Notes under the pieces: generated by a model
What the model was told of the DNA's origin: nothing
Database searches by the model: none
The model's input: only the letters and a program-made list of their open reading frames with translations
Shown here: piece by piece, positions 24,059 to 35,299 of the stretch
How positions within the stretch are numbered: the first letter of the stretch is position 1
Layout of the letters: each line of letters opens with the position of its first letter
Translations under genes and position numbers: made by a program
From: Annona cherimola
Taxonomy: Eukaryota > Streptophyta > Magnoliopsida > Magnoliales > Annonaceae
Assembly: GCA_030490835.1 (NCBI GenBank)
Contig: CM059973.1
Location: forward strand, 81,235,221 to 81,299,220
Length of the DNA stretch: 64,000 nt
Direction: 5' to 3'

Positions 24059-25231
24059 TTAGTGCAATTCCTTGAAATGAAGGTGCTGCAATCCCATCTG
24101 CTCCACCAGCTTCGCTAGCCTCACGTGCTTCGCGGCCCACGCCTCTGCCATCTTGGACTCTTTGGCGTCGGCGTCGCGCTGTATCGCGCTCAGCTGCTCC
24201 CGGCACTCGCTCTCGATCCTCTCCATGTAGACTCTCTCCTCCTCCCGTAGGCCGCGTATCTTGGCCTCCACCTCCTCCATCTTCTCGCGCCGCTTCCTCG
24301 CCTTCTCCGACTCCAGCTGCTGCTCCAGCCTGCTCAGCCTCCACGTCGCCTCCTTCTTGTGCTGCACCCAATTCATCCTCACTTCCTCCAGTTCTTTGCA
24401 GTACTGCGCCAGCTGGGTGCCCACCGGAAAGAATCGACCGAGAACCATCTCCTGCTGCTGCGCTGCTGCTGCTGGCTGCACCGAGTCGAGCGCTGGTTCG
24501 GATGGCGACAACGATAGGCTTACCGAGGGAGAGGAACTGCACGAAGTCGACGTCGTAGTAGATGACGAAGCTGAGGAGAGCCAAGGTGGGAGCGACGACG
24601 ACGAAGGCATCGGAATTGGACTTGGGTCGATCGAGATAGTGGATTTGGTGCCGGTGGTGCCCAAACAGAGAGTGGGAGGAGTGGCCGGTGGCGCCAACTT
24701 GGTGGGTATCAGCATCTTGAGCTTGGGTTGGACGTATTTCTCGGCAAAAGTCTCGAGAATGTGGTCGTACTTACTCTGGACGGTGGTGGTGGCGGAGGAC
24801 TGGTCGGCTGCGACGACGATGGGGATGGAGGAGGGAGAACTGGGGAGAGGCGGAGGAGGAGGGGGCGGGACGGCGGAGTGGCGCTTGGATTGCTGCTGCT
24901 GCTGCTTGAGCTGCTTCTCTTTGAAAACTTCCCACCACTTGCCAAGGCGTTTAGCGGTGCGGCCGGGGACTTCTGAGGCGATCTTCTTCCACTTGTTGCC
25001 GTACTTGGCCTGGAGGGAGATGACGAGGGCTTGCTCCTCTTGGGTGAGGGAGCCTTTCTTGATGCCGGGCTTGAGGTAGTTCTTCCAGCGCTCGAGGCAG
25101 GACTTGGCGTCGCGGTCGAGGGGCTTGTTCATGCGGTGGGAGACGAGGTGCCACTCTTTGGGGCCATACTGCTTCACGTAGGCACGGAGGAGGGCGTCTT
25201 CTTCAGGCTGCCACCGCTGCCTTTCTTTCAT
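24059..25231 (-). CDS. AS1: ASYMMETRIC LEAVES1 / ROUGH SHEATH2 / PHANTASTICA-type MYB transcription factor
   Basis: A nuclear MYB-domain repressor. In the known family it works with AS2 to keep class I KNOX genes off in leaf primordia and to set leaf polarity. The coding region is one uninterrupted exon of 390 aa, as in the family (about 360-370 aa; the surplus lies in the low-complexity linker). MYB repeat 1 spans about 3-54 with tryptophans W7, W27 and W49. Repeat 2 spans 57-104 with W81 and W99/W100 and the VPGRTAKRLGKWWEVFKEKQ signature. Then come a Gln run (110-114), a Pro run (about 121-132), a Ser-rich stretch and a charged, coiled-coil-like C-terminus (about 280-390). The ATG at 25231 is chosen because MKERQRW is the family N-terminus. 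Its context is weak (C at -3). Two upstream ORFs precede it. Confidence 0.96.
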   Translation of the reverse strand: MKERQRWQPEEDALLRAYVKQYGPKEWHLVSHRMNKPLDRDAKSCLERWKNYLKPGIKKGSLTQEEQALVISLQAKYGNKWKKIASEVPGRTAKRLGKWWEVFKEKQLKQQQQQSKRHSAVPPPPPPPLPSSPSSIPIVVAADQSSATTTVQSKYDHILETFAEKYVQPKLKMLIPTKLAPPATPPTLCLGTTGTKSTISIDPSPIPMPSSSSLPPWLSSASSSTTTSTSCSSSPSVSLSLSPSEPALDSVQPAAAAQQQEMVLGRFFPVGTQLAQYCKELEEVRMNWVQHKKEATWRLSRLEQQLESEKARKRREKMEEVEAKIRGLREEERVYMERIESECREQLSAIQRDADAKESKMAEAWAAKHVRLAKLVEQMGLQHLHFKELH

Positions 25232-25311
25232 GGGTGTGTTGGACTTGGAGCCGATGCTGATGATGCGGCTGCATGGGGATGGGGGTGCCGGAAAATATCT
25301 TCACCAGCCAT
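25228..25311 (-). promoter_or_regulatory. Upstream ORF 2 of the AS1 leader, overlapping the AS1 start
   Basis: A 27-codon ORF rich in His, Pro, Ala and Ser starts at 25311 and stops with TGA at 25230-25228. Its stop overlaps the AS1 ATG in an ATGA arrangement. The +4 position is G but -3 is T. The geometry would allow termination-reinitiation or leaky scanning onto AS1. Whether this stretch is in the mature leader depends on the unmapped transcription start and on any leader intron. Confidence 0.6.
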
Positions 25312-25368
25312 CTAATGCAAAGGCATTCTCTTCTCTCTGAAGCGGAAGAGCGGCGGAGAGCTTAACAT
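25312..25368 (-). promoter_or_regulatory. Upstream ORF 1 of the AS1 leader, abutting uORF 2
   Basis: An 18-codon ORF starts at 25368 and stops with TAG at 25314-25312. The very next three bases are the ATG of uORF 2, in the same frame (TAGATG). Its start context is weak (T at -3). Together the three ORFs form a continuous chain with no spacer. Confidence 0.55.
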
Positions 25369-25450
25369 GTAAAAGGAGAAAGGCTAGTCCTATCTGCTTC
25401 TCTACTTTACGGATTTTAGGGATGGGCGAGAACTGAGAAGGGTGCTAGAG

Positions 25451-25460
25451 GTTTTTATGA
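25451..25460 (-). promoter_or_regulatory. TATA-like box of AS1
   Basis: TCATAAAAAC on the minus strand lies about 85 bp upstream of uORF 1, predicting a leader of roughly 195 nt that contains both uORFs. Sequence and position only. Confidence 0.35.
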
Positions 25461-25479
25461 GAGGGAAAAGGCGGAGGCT

Positions 25480-28406
25480 GCAGAGGGTGTTCCTTTTACA
25501 GTGTAGGAGGAATGGATTGACCAAAAAGTCCTTTCCGGACTTTTGAGTTCTTTGGTAACTACAATTAATAAGTAATAAAACATATAGTTTTAAACAAAAT
25601 GAAATCTTTTCATCAAAATAAAAAACAAAACAAAATTTTAACTGTAATGATCCAACCTATTTATCATAATAGTATATTAAAAATATAACATTAAATATAA
25701 GGTTATAATCCTAGGGAACCGGTTTTACAACCTCTATTTGTTTGCAACTTTATATTTTTTCTAACATAATCAACTACCATTGTATTTAATCAAATGATAG
25801 TAGGGGCCTCATTGATTTAAATGTAAAATCAACTTAATAATTTTTTAATTTATGGACCAGTTTTAAAATTGTTAATTTAACATCTAAAATGTTAAAAATA
25901 TTTTTCCTATGTAGATCAATAATTGTATAAATTATTATAACAATCCAGTACATGTATAAGTGAACTTAAGTATTTTTCATAGTTAACATGTGATTGTATA
26001 TTTTTAAGTAAGTATGGACGATCTAGGACTTCAATTAAAATATTTTTTATAACATAATAAAAAAAATGATTTTAAATAATATGCCAATTTAATTTTAATT
26101 TCATAATCATGGTAGGCTCCAAATGGAGAGGTGCTAACACTAAAATATGTAATTAAATATCAAATTAATTAACAAAAAAACAAAATGAAAAGAGAAATAG
26201 AGAAATAGAGAAATTTTAGCTTTTCCTCTGTTTCTAAACTTGTTTTGAATGTAAGTGTTCCTAGGCGATAATAACTCATTAATTCACCGATGGAGAGGAT
26301 TTTAATTGGTGAGCCATGCTTGTGATGTGGCTATTTTAAGATCGATCAAAGAAGAGCCCTTTTATGAGCATTTCTATTGAAATACTTGAAATAATAAAAA
26401 ATTATATACATTTGAAAAATGGGAAGAACAAAGAAATTATATGTTACAAATACAAATGTAAATTACTGAAACATTATCAATGCATGTTTTTTGTATCTTG
26501 ATAGTTTCAACCATATAATCATGCTAATCATTTTCCTTAAAACTTTCATACTTGAACACGGCAAAATTTCTTATATGCAACCTTATTATAATTAAAATTA
26601 ATTTTGTCTTTATTTGGTATCAAATGCAACTAAAAGTTATTTTATTTATAGATTTTGTTATTATTTATAACTAAATTTAAATATTTAGACCATGCATTGT
26701 TTAGTTTGTCTACATATAAAAAAAAGTTATTGCATTTAACCAAATGATGTGGTAAAACTATCTTAGATGATGCCTAAGCTACGACCCAACACCTTCATTT
26801 TAACTCGTGCTCTCAACTGATCATGGCTTCATCATAGAGTACAACCTCTAGCACCTAAAGACGTTAACATAACTAACTTGACACATGTAGGGTATGTGTC
26901 CAATCAATCACTCAAAACATTGCTTATGAGAAGGCTTCAAAGGTTAACATCTTGTCTACGAGGAGTGTCATGTGGGTTAACCTTAAAACTCTTGTGCTTT
27001 TTTTTAAGTTACCATGTTCGACTATCTCTCTAACATTATCATGGAAAAAAGGTGACCCATGCTAGTAAAATTATGAGCGAAAATATTTGTGACCAACCTT
27101 GATTCTACATAGGGTCAAAGTAAGAATTTTAGCTTGATGGGATTAGAAACCTCAAAATTTGAGACTTGTTCTTCAACTTTAGGGCAAGTAGGTTAGCCAC
27201 GTTCCAACTTGGCTTAACCCACCTTGCCCAGCCCTGCATCGTATAAGTGCAAAATAATTTTAATAAACCATATGAATAATTTATGTGAATATAATTTTAT
27301 TAGATAGATGCATTTAAAATGTGAATGCAATCTATGTGAACATGTATTTAACTTTATAACTTATTTATGTGAATATATTTTTATTTTTTGATTGCATAAA
27401 TGTTACTCAAGTTGTCTTCTACATGATTTTTCAACAAAACAAAAAATATTATTTGCACTTTTCAAAAATGAATATTATCATTTTGTATTTTTAGCAGTTT
27501 TAATTGTAATTGAAAATTTACATCTATGTTTTTTTAAAGATAAATACATATATTCATCAAGGTTAATTTGTTGATGAAATTATCAAAAAGAATATTTTAC
27601 CAACTCTTTATTGTAGTATTTGTGTTTTATTTTATTTAAATAATAAGATATTGACACATTAAATATTTAAATTTATCATAAATTGATTTTATATTGATAT
27701 GCATGTAAATTCTTAAAATTATCAAATCTTGACCTCCACCTTTTCAACCTTACCCATTGTTCCAATACCGATTCAAAATCAATCCAAAGTTTATTTTGAA
27801 ACCTACTAAAGAAAGGTGAAGGTCGAATTGAGCTCATCTTGACTTGGTATAAAAAGTAAGATCAGATAAAATTTTTAAAGAATAAGGTCAGGACTAGGCA
27901 CACTCTATCACTCCCAGACTTATTCCAATTCTTACCCTTAAGCAAAATCACAATGACCTTGTCATTTCACTTAAGTTCATGATAAGATCTCATTCAAACT
28001 TTGGGTCCAAAAGATCATTTGAGAACTTATAGAAAATACATATATAAAGAAAATTTGAAGAATAAGAAGGAGAAGAAGAAAAAGTTCTACCCACCAATTT
28101 TGTGTTATCACCTCTTTCTTTCTTTTCTTCTCTACTTCAATTGTACAATCTTGACTACTTCTTCGAAAGTCTTAATTAGGGACATTATTGTACTATCTTT
28201 TTATGTAATAAAAATGCATTTTTTCATGATTTTCAAGAAAGTCTTGCATACCAACCAGAGCCTTTCTTTTACACCAAAAAAATTCTATCTTTTTTACTTC
28301 TACTTATGTTTGCTTCACATTTCTTAACTCTTGTTTGACTTGCATTCCATCAACAAATGCTATTAGTCATAACCAACTAAATATTTGCAACTAAAAATAA
28401 GTGTAG
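25480..28406. other. Long AT-rich intergenic stretch
   Basis: The part at 25730-26060 carries eroded words of the Mutator-like foldback family (CCATTGTATTTAATCAAATGA-like, TATTTTTCATAGTTAACA) and is probably an old copy. From 26760 to 27240 composition is more balanced, but no gene could be read. The rest is AT-rich with nothing recognised. Confidence 0.4.
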
Positions 28407-28416
28407 TAGTCAACCA

Positions 28417-28695
28417 GCCTTTGTCTGGTTAGTTGGTATCAGTGGCAGCATAAGCCACGGTCTTGTGTTTGAATCTCCTCTTTGATAGGAGGAATTTTTT
28501 ACAGTTGTCCGCTTTGAAAGTGGGGGTTTAGATTTTTCCCTACAGTAGGAGTTTTTACATATTCGTCTCCTAGTTTAGAGGTATTTATAGAAAATTTCCT
28601 TTATTATGTGAGACTTGTTAATGTACTAGATTATAGTATCAAGTCGTCGCTTATATAAATACCATTCAAAAAATAATTGTAGTAAAAACCATTTA
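28417..28695 (+). mobile_element. tRNA-derived SINE with target duplication
   Basis: The A-box-like TGGTTAGTTGG is at 28426-28436 and the B-box-like GTGTTTGAATCTCC at 28465-28478, followed by a ~215-bp body ending in an A-rich tail. A 10-bp direct repeat, TAGTCAACCA, flanks it at 28407-28416 and 28696-28705. It encodes no protein and would depend on a LINE for movement. Confidence 0.75.
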
Positions 28696-28705
28696 TAGTC
28701 AACCA

Positions 28706-30074
28706 AATACTTAGTACTTAAAACCAATAGCATTCGTTATAGTGGAATTGACATTAGGCACTCCAGTAAAATAAAAGAGATAATTTGACCAAAAAATAAA
28801 TATTAAATGGATTCACTTGCATGTCTGAAGTTTCCGCGATCTTTTAGAAATTCCAGGATCATAATGTTAATTTATTTTTATTTTGTTCCTTTACGATATC
28901 TCAATTTGTTCTAGCTATTACTTCCCTTGTCCTAACACCACCGTCTGTTTTTAGCAGTAGGTATAGATAAAATGCTACCACGTTTGTCTGACTAGTGTTT
29001 TAAAAATCGAATGGGACCAATCTGGTTAGGTTAGGATTTTCAGAAGTTGACGAGAACTGCTGGAAAAGGTTGGACCGTAAAAATCGGTGGTCCAGCCGTG
29101 GTTCAAATCCCATCTTTGTTCTCTCTTCAATGCCACGGTAAGCTGTATATCTTCCCATGCACGATGCATCTCCTGAACATATTGATATTGAGCTACTTTA
29201 TCTAAAAACAATATTAAATATTACATTCCAGCATTAAATACATGAAATAATTATCGTGAATTGCAAATGTTCTGTTCTACGCTTTTAGAATATGATATTA
29301 TATATAGCGTATTGTTATTTTTTTTTATAACAGCATATTGTTAGTATTTGATATTAATGTTATTGTTTAAAATGGTTTAAAGGAACTGTTGAATGGCCGC
29401 AGAAATTTAAACCATATATATACCAAATCAAACATATGGCGCATTCCATTTAAAAAATAAAAAACAAAAAACAAAAAAATATAGCGCATGAGGGGAGATG
29501 GAGGGGCAGAGCTGCAAATAAATTAAGATGTAGCATGCATGTATTCTGGGTTGGGGAGCGTTATTGGATGGCAGAGATGGTGTGCGTCAGAAGTGGCGAT
29601 CGAAAAGACGGTTCGAGAGAAAAAGGCATGCATGTCGATGCAGGAGTAGGTTGCATCTATCTGCTAATCTGCGCTTGCATCCATTCGAGTGTGATCCGCA
29701 CTGTAGCTTGGCATTGGGAGTAAAAGCAAGGTCGTTGTACAACGGACCCATCAGAGCCCCTTCTCGGATCAGATGGGGAGAAATATTAAAAAACGGAGAA
29801 ATAAAGCAGTACTTGAGAGAGAGAGAGAGATGTGGTGGTGCTCATGCTCTCGTGCTGCAGTTGCTGCCTCCGCTACTTGGCTGGCGTGGCCCTGGCCTTT
29901 GCCTGGCCCGGCCTTTGTTCCGTCTTTTCTATCCCTTGTTTTCCGCGTTTCCCGAGACGACCGGGATCTAATGAGACACCCCATAAAAACACAGGTAAAG
30001 ACGCGCCCAGCTGTACCCTACGCATCATCCCCACTTCCATCCTCAACGCTCGTTATTTCTCTTTACCACAGTAC
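28706..30074. other. Intergenic, with GC-richer patch
   Basis: A stretch at about 29000-29110 carries GGTTAGGTT/GGTTGGACCG words like those at 59262-59420. From 29500 to 30070 base composition is balanced and a (GA)n run lies at 29815-29829. The overlapping open frames (up to 135 codons) show no family motif. It may be a promoter or non-coding transcript, which I cannot show. Confidence 0.35.
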
Positions 30075-30088
30075 AAACAGATGTAACT

Positions 30089-30422
30089 GAAAGGAAATGG
30101 GGGATTAATAGATTGAAAATTGAAAGTGACTCACTCATCAATGTTTCCTTGCTGAATGAAGATCCCCCCGTTTTGTCAACGACGGGCCTGTTTGCTTAAG
30201 AAGTTAAAGATATTTCCCAGGGTATTGGCGAAATCAGGTTTACCCACGTTCTGAGAAACGGAAATCAAGTGGCCCATATGCTGACGTCAATGGCTGTAAA
30301 TATGGCTGTTGATATTTTGATTTGGGGGACGTCTCCCCCAACAGAGATTGTAAACCAGTTGTATATTGATTTCTCTGGTTCAATACAGACTTCTTTAAAC
30401 ATCCAAAAAAAAAAAAAAAAAA
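30089..30422 (+). pseudogene. 5'-truncated LINE: RNase H end plus poly(A) tail
   Basis: One frame from 30089 reads as the end of a plant LINE RNase H domain, with an IESDSLINVSLLNE stretch (compare the catalytic-Asp strand of plant LINE RNase H) and HVLRNGNQVAHMLTSMA near the C-terminus. One in-frame TAA interrupts it. The insert ends in ~19 A. A perfect duplication ACAGATGTAACT (at least 12 bp) flanks it at 30077-30088 and 30423-30434. This is the signature of target-primed reverse transcription with 5' truncation; it cannot move by itself. Confidence 0.85.
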
Positions 30423-30434
30423 ACAGATGTAACT

Positions 30435-31092
30435 ACATCGAATGAAATTGCAAGATCAAGCAAATTTCGTTGGTTCTGTAGTTTTACTGGGTGGCCTGCT
30501 CTTAGTTCGTCGGTGAAGGTATTATTGACCATAAAATTTAATTATTTTTCGGAGGTTTTAATAGGTTTAAAATGAATATTAATGTTTACATATTGGACTG
30601 AGTTAGGCACCGATTATAATTAAGAGTGTGATGAATGGTGTTGATCATATGGAAGATATGGTCTATGGGAGTAGAAAACTAGCTTCGATCATGCCGTACG
30701 TAGAGTGTGTGGGAGAGGCAGAGCGAGAGGGCGCTTTTGAAGGAAAGCAATGGACGGAGGGAGAAGGGAACCCACGGGAGTAATGAGAGGATCCTGATTC
30801 ATCAGGATCGATTTCTGGGTTTTTGAGGAGAAGGGCGCTTTCGTGAGAGGGGAAATCATACCCGTGCGCTGTAGGATCTTTTTTTTATACCTGGCGGACT
30901 ACAGTTCTCGGCTCTTTTTGTTACTGTATTTATGTTTCACTAATGGGGAGCTTTTTCCCAGTACAATACTGTGCTGCTTTGAAATTAATATCGAGATGAT
31001 CCTCGGGAGTGATTTGTACTTCGTTGCTTTGATCGGGAAATCAATTCAATCAAGTATTACATCATTGCTGATGAATAGTATTGTAAGTTTTT
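30435..31092. other. Intergenic, with GC-balanced patch
   Basis: Includes a perfect hairpin-capable repeat, GATCCTGA-TTCA-TCAGGATC, at about 30790-30809. No coding exon could be supported. Confidence 0.4.
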
Positions 31093-31107
31093 TTTTTCAA
31101 ATATCTA

Positions 31108-31437
31108 ATTTTTTTTTTTTTTTTTTTTTGATTGGTACAAGTACATATCTCAACACATATCATACTTGAAGATCTGAGACATTCTTACAAATATAAGGGA
31201 TACATTTTTCCCAAAGAAGTCTGGAGACACAGCTCCACGAAAGAATAAGGAAGACACAGCTTCCAAACAACCACCTGGGAGACCACCCGCTCCCACACTA
31301 CATCCATCCGGGAGACCTACTTGCTCCCACGCATATATTTATCGAAATCCGCACGCCCGCGGATTCGAACTCTCGACCGACTGCGCGCACGCGTTTCTGC
31401 GCCGCAGTCGGCCACCAACCGAGCTAGCCTCGGTTGG
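31108..31437 (-). mobile_element. tRNA-derived SINE, minus orientation, with target duplication
   Basis: Read in reverse, the A-box TAGCTCGGTTGG (31426-31415) and the B-box GAGTTCGAATCC (31372-31361) start a ~300-bp element ending in a long A-run (T-run on the plus strand, 31109-31129). Target duplication TTTTTCAAATATCTA lies at 31093-31107 and 31438-31452. The head resembles the plant Au-type SINE, which is a memory-based guess. Confidence 0.85.
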
Positions 31438-31452
31438 TTTTTCAAATATCTA

Positions 31453-31655
31453 TTAAGGGACTTTTGGTAACGTAAAAAATTATGGAAATCTGTGAAATGG
31501 TGGGAAATAAGGAGTATAATTGAAATAAATAAATTTGTTGAAGGTAGTTGATAGGAAAATAATTGAAATATAGGGATAATGAAAAAATAAAATTTTGGAA
31601 ACCCATGAAATCCCACTATTTCCCATTCTTAGCGTTTACCAAACACGCCCTTAAT
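31453..31655. mobile_element. Small inverted-repeat element
   Basis: The ends ATTAAGGGACTTTTGGTAAC and, in reverse, ATTAAGGGCGTGTTTGGTAAAC are inverted copies around a ~160-bp AT-rich middle. It abuts the right duplication of the SINE at 31108-31437. Superfamily not determined. Confidence 0.55.
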
Positions 31656-31815
31656 TATCGGAGTCTTAAAATGGTGTCACCAAGATTTCATCCAAAGCCT
31701 TATTGAAAAAATACAAGAAAAAGTGATTCTACACAAGAAAAATAAGTATAATAATTTTTTTAGACTATGTTAAAGCCCTACAAGTATGAGAAAGATGTCA
31801 TAGGGAAGTTGTAAG

Positions 31816-32488
31816 CAGGGGTGAAACTTGGGCTTAGTTTAGCCCGAACTCGGCCCGTCGAACTTGATTTTGAATGGTGCTGGAACTTATTTTTTTATAA
31901 CCTAAACTCGATGAACCCGAATTGTAAATATGATAGGGTTAGCGTTTTAGTGAACCCGAAGAACCCATGCTCAATTTTTATTTTATATTTATTATAAAAT
32001 ATATTATATACATAATATTTAAACAATAATTTTTTATATTTTGCATATTTATATTATTTATATTTATATTTGAATATATGTTTGGCATATTGTAATTATA
32101 TTATAAATAAAATATATTATTTTCATTCGCATTTATCTTTTATTTCTATTATTTACTTTTACATCTATTAATTTTATTTCTTTATTTTATTTATATATTA
32201 AATTTTTTCTAAAAACATTCTTTATATTGCTACTTAAAAAAGCTATAGTTTGATTATATATTATTATGTTTACTTAAGTGATTTGTTATTGTTATATATT
32301 TCGATGAAATTCTAAATTTATCATTCATAAATTCCAAACCGAAACTTAAGCCGAACCCGATTTTCAAAAAATAGGGTTATGGTTCAGGTTTTACAAATAG
32401 GCTTAAAGTTAGAATTAATGCTTTATAAATAGAGTTATGATTAAGATTAAGGTGAACCTGAGTTTTATAAGTCGAAGTTGCACCCCTA
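31816..32488 (+). mobile_element. Non-autonomous hAT element with 8-bp target duplication
   Basis: The 673-bp element starts CAGGGGTGAAACTTGGGC and ends GTTGCACCCCTA. A perfect 8-bp duplication, GTTGTAAG, lies at 31808-31815 and 32489-32496. The AT-rich interior encodes no transposase. Related copies lie at 7788-8838 and 55590-56170, and more distant ones at 12129-12732 and 56339-57073. Confidence 0.85.
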
Positions 32489-32899
32489 GTTGTAAGGATT
32501 ATTCTTGGTAAACTAAACGGAGGTACCCCTTTTAAGATGTTAAATGTTGCTTAATCATTTGGGTCCTGCATGCTTGGTCGGATGTGATCCTTCTGATCAA
32601 AAGGCTTGACACGATTTCACAGTAGGATCGAGTTAATCACGAATTAGACGATTTTGCAAGTAACATAGAGGTTTATTATCTTTTCATTATCAAGTTTAAG
32701 CATTGTTAGAGTTTGATTGGAACTTTTATACAGTATTTTTGTCAAAATTTTAAATATTATGTTAACTTAATCGAAATATTTGGATCTTGAGCAGTGACTT
32801 GTAGGCAATGCGGAAGGTTAGTATCTTTTTAGTTTACAGTGTCACTTAAATCCAAGTCAACATAAATAGTTATTCGGGTTAGACTTGGATGGGTTTGAT

Positions 32900-33200
32900 C
32901 ATTTCAAATTAGTCCAGAGATATTTTTTAATTTTTTATAAACTATTAACTTATGTGTAATTAATCAATAAACTAATTTTTATAATTTTTGAATATTTATT
33001 TATTTATTTTGAATTTTTAAATACATGAGTATTTTAGTCATTTTAAATAATTGAAAATGACCGAAACTTTTTTTTTTGAGATAATGACCAAAATTTAGTT
33101 TATATATTAAATATAATTATAATAATAATTTTATAAAAAAATTAAAATAATATTTTTTACTAGTCTGAATTGGCCTGATATCATACTATTTTGAAATGAT
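32900..33200. mobile_element. Foldback element, shared-core family (copy G)
   Basis: The ends TGATCATTTCAAATTAGTCC and, in reverse, TGATCATTTCAAAATAGTATG frame a core with the family words ATTTTGAATTTTTAAATACATG and GACCAAAATTTAGTTTATATATTA-like. Its ends resemble copy A but not B, C, D or F. Confidence 0.55.
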
Positions 33201-33289
33201 CATGTGCCGATTTGGATTATATATCAAATTATGTGCATCACAATTATGGTAGGTTCTGTGCACCCCATGTGATGCATACCTAATTTTAC

Positions 33290-35280
33290 AAGGTTAACGG
33301 AAACCTAAACCTCTTCTATGTCATAAAGAGAGGATTTACTCTACAATTTAGTAAAAGTGTAAATTTTTTAGGCTTTCTTTTATTTTTATTTTCCTGTGTG
33401 AGATATAATTTCTAAGGAAAGCTTGTTATTTGGGTGTATTAGGATTTCGAAATTCTCTTTTAGGAGTTTTTCATTTTTTATATGTTTTTTCTTTTAATGT
33501 ATTTTCTCCTCATTTACCTTTAACTCTACTCTTATGTTGTAGAGTTTTTTATATAAATTTATATACGCTTTACATTTCTTTCTCTTAATTTTCTATTATT
33601 TTGTCCTTTGTAAGAATGTTCCTGACATCTTCAGTACTAATCGCCAGCATAGATGTCACATCGGTCATGAAGATCCCACCCTTCTAGTTATTCATTGATG
33701 GTTTTTTTTGTTAGCGTAAATCATTGGGAGCAAAAGTGCTAAGTTTAGGAGAACAGACTTATTTATAAGCCTTGATAGCCACTGTAATGGTTCCCCACAT
33801 TAAAGTGTTTTTAACCACAGAACAATCAAGGGGCATGTTGATTAAAAGAACATTACTGCTAGGTTAAGTGTGTGACTTGAGTCCCTTAGATTTAATCCAC
33901 ATGGAACAAGTGCAAATGAACTTAATCAAGGCTCCTCTAGCTGATGTCGACGCCTTAGCTGGACATCTCGACAAGCCTCTGTCCTATAGTAGAGACGAGA
34001 CAATGAGGGTTTAAAAATGAAAGTTGTAATACATTATGTGCGCTCACTCATTAGACGTGTACACACTTATCCTTCCAATAGAAGAGGTCATGCTGGCCAC
34101 TTCTCCCCCTGCGTATAGGGCCATATGATACTACCTTGCTTAATCTAAGTCACCTTAATTATTAAACTCAACCACTCACCTAGCACAACTGTTTACAGAG
34201 CGGAGCCATGTTACTAAATCACTTCTATAAATTCCTAGTTCACTGGCAAAATCATTAAACAAATTATTATACACGATTTATGATAAAAATTTGTGTCAAG
34301 TTTTGTAGCCTTGGAGATAGAGATCATTGAGGGATCTATATAAGCGACACTTTGTTGGTTCCATTCTCACTCTCCTCAATGCATTTAATGTCATCTTTAC
34401 TTTCTCCTTGAAGCCTTTATTTTTACTTCTACAAGGCTTTAGTTATCTCCCTAAACATTAATTGACGATAGTTTTGTAGTCATATTCTAACATATATTGA
34501 AAACACATTTTTTTCATATTTTAATGAAAATTTTAGATCCATAGAGCTCTTTTTCACATAAAACTCTTTGCCCACTACCTCCTTTTATCTACTGCTTTCA
34601 TCGTTACTATGGCATCCCCAATTTAATCCCACCGATTTTTATGACCACAATAAATATTAGACAACAATTACCACATGGTTAGTGATTTGAGAAATTAGCT
34701 TAAGAAAACGATAAGGAGATAAAGTATTTACATGAAAAAAGAAAGTCTCGAAGTGGTCATAGTCTTCTAAAAAAATACATGAAAAGAGAAAAATTTTACC
34801 ATATGAATGATAATTACAAGCTGTCCCTTAGATGGGATTGTCTATCCTCCAAGTCATGAACTAACTTTACAAATTCATAGAGGAGATACAATCTAAAAAA
34901 TAGTTCAAAAGTTTGAAATTAGACTCTTTTTATCTTAAGTACTATTTTGTAATCTTTGCTTTGCATGGTGGAGGATTGATTTGCACTCATGCTGCTACGA
35001 GGCAAATCTCACATTAGGATCAGATATTCTACAAATTTCAAGGTAATTTACAAGAATACTAATAATAAAATTAAGTGCTTTTGTTGTTTGTTAATTGAAG
35101 ATAACATAAGTGCACAACCAAGGGATGAATTCGGCATACGTGGCTCTTCCACATAGTAGTCATAAGAGGGTTATGTGCTTATCCAACTTAGATCTATAAG
35201 TCATGTGGGAGTTCAATGTCAAACACACATTTATACATAAAAGAAAAGAGAGAAAATAAGGAAGTGAATTAGGGTAGTGC
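33290..35280. other. Intergenic, nothing recognised
   Basis: Composition is moderately AT-rich, with no frame longer than about 75 codons and no element ends that I could pair. It may be an eroded retroelement. Confidence 0.35.
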
Positions 35281-35299
35281 ATGCACTATCTTTGCGGTT

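Noticed and set aside
23970..24584. 204-codon open frame in a second minus-strand frame under AS1
   Set aside because: Same strand, wrong frame. The Gly/Ala/Glu/Arg-rich content is typical of GC-rich frame shadows.
24261..25079. 272-codon open frame on the plus strand opposite AS1
   Set aside because: It is the antisense shadow of the AS1 coding region. It begins inside codons of the known protein, has Gly/Val/Ser-rich low-complexity content and no family match.
31361..31426. Possible tRNA gene on the minus strand
   Set aside because: It has pol III boxes but no full cloverleaf or acceptor stem, and an A-tailed body with target duplications follows, so it is a SINE head. The same applies to the boxes at 3285, 28426 and 63055.
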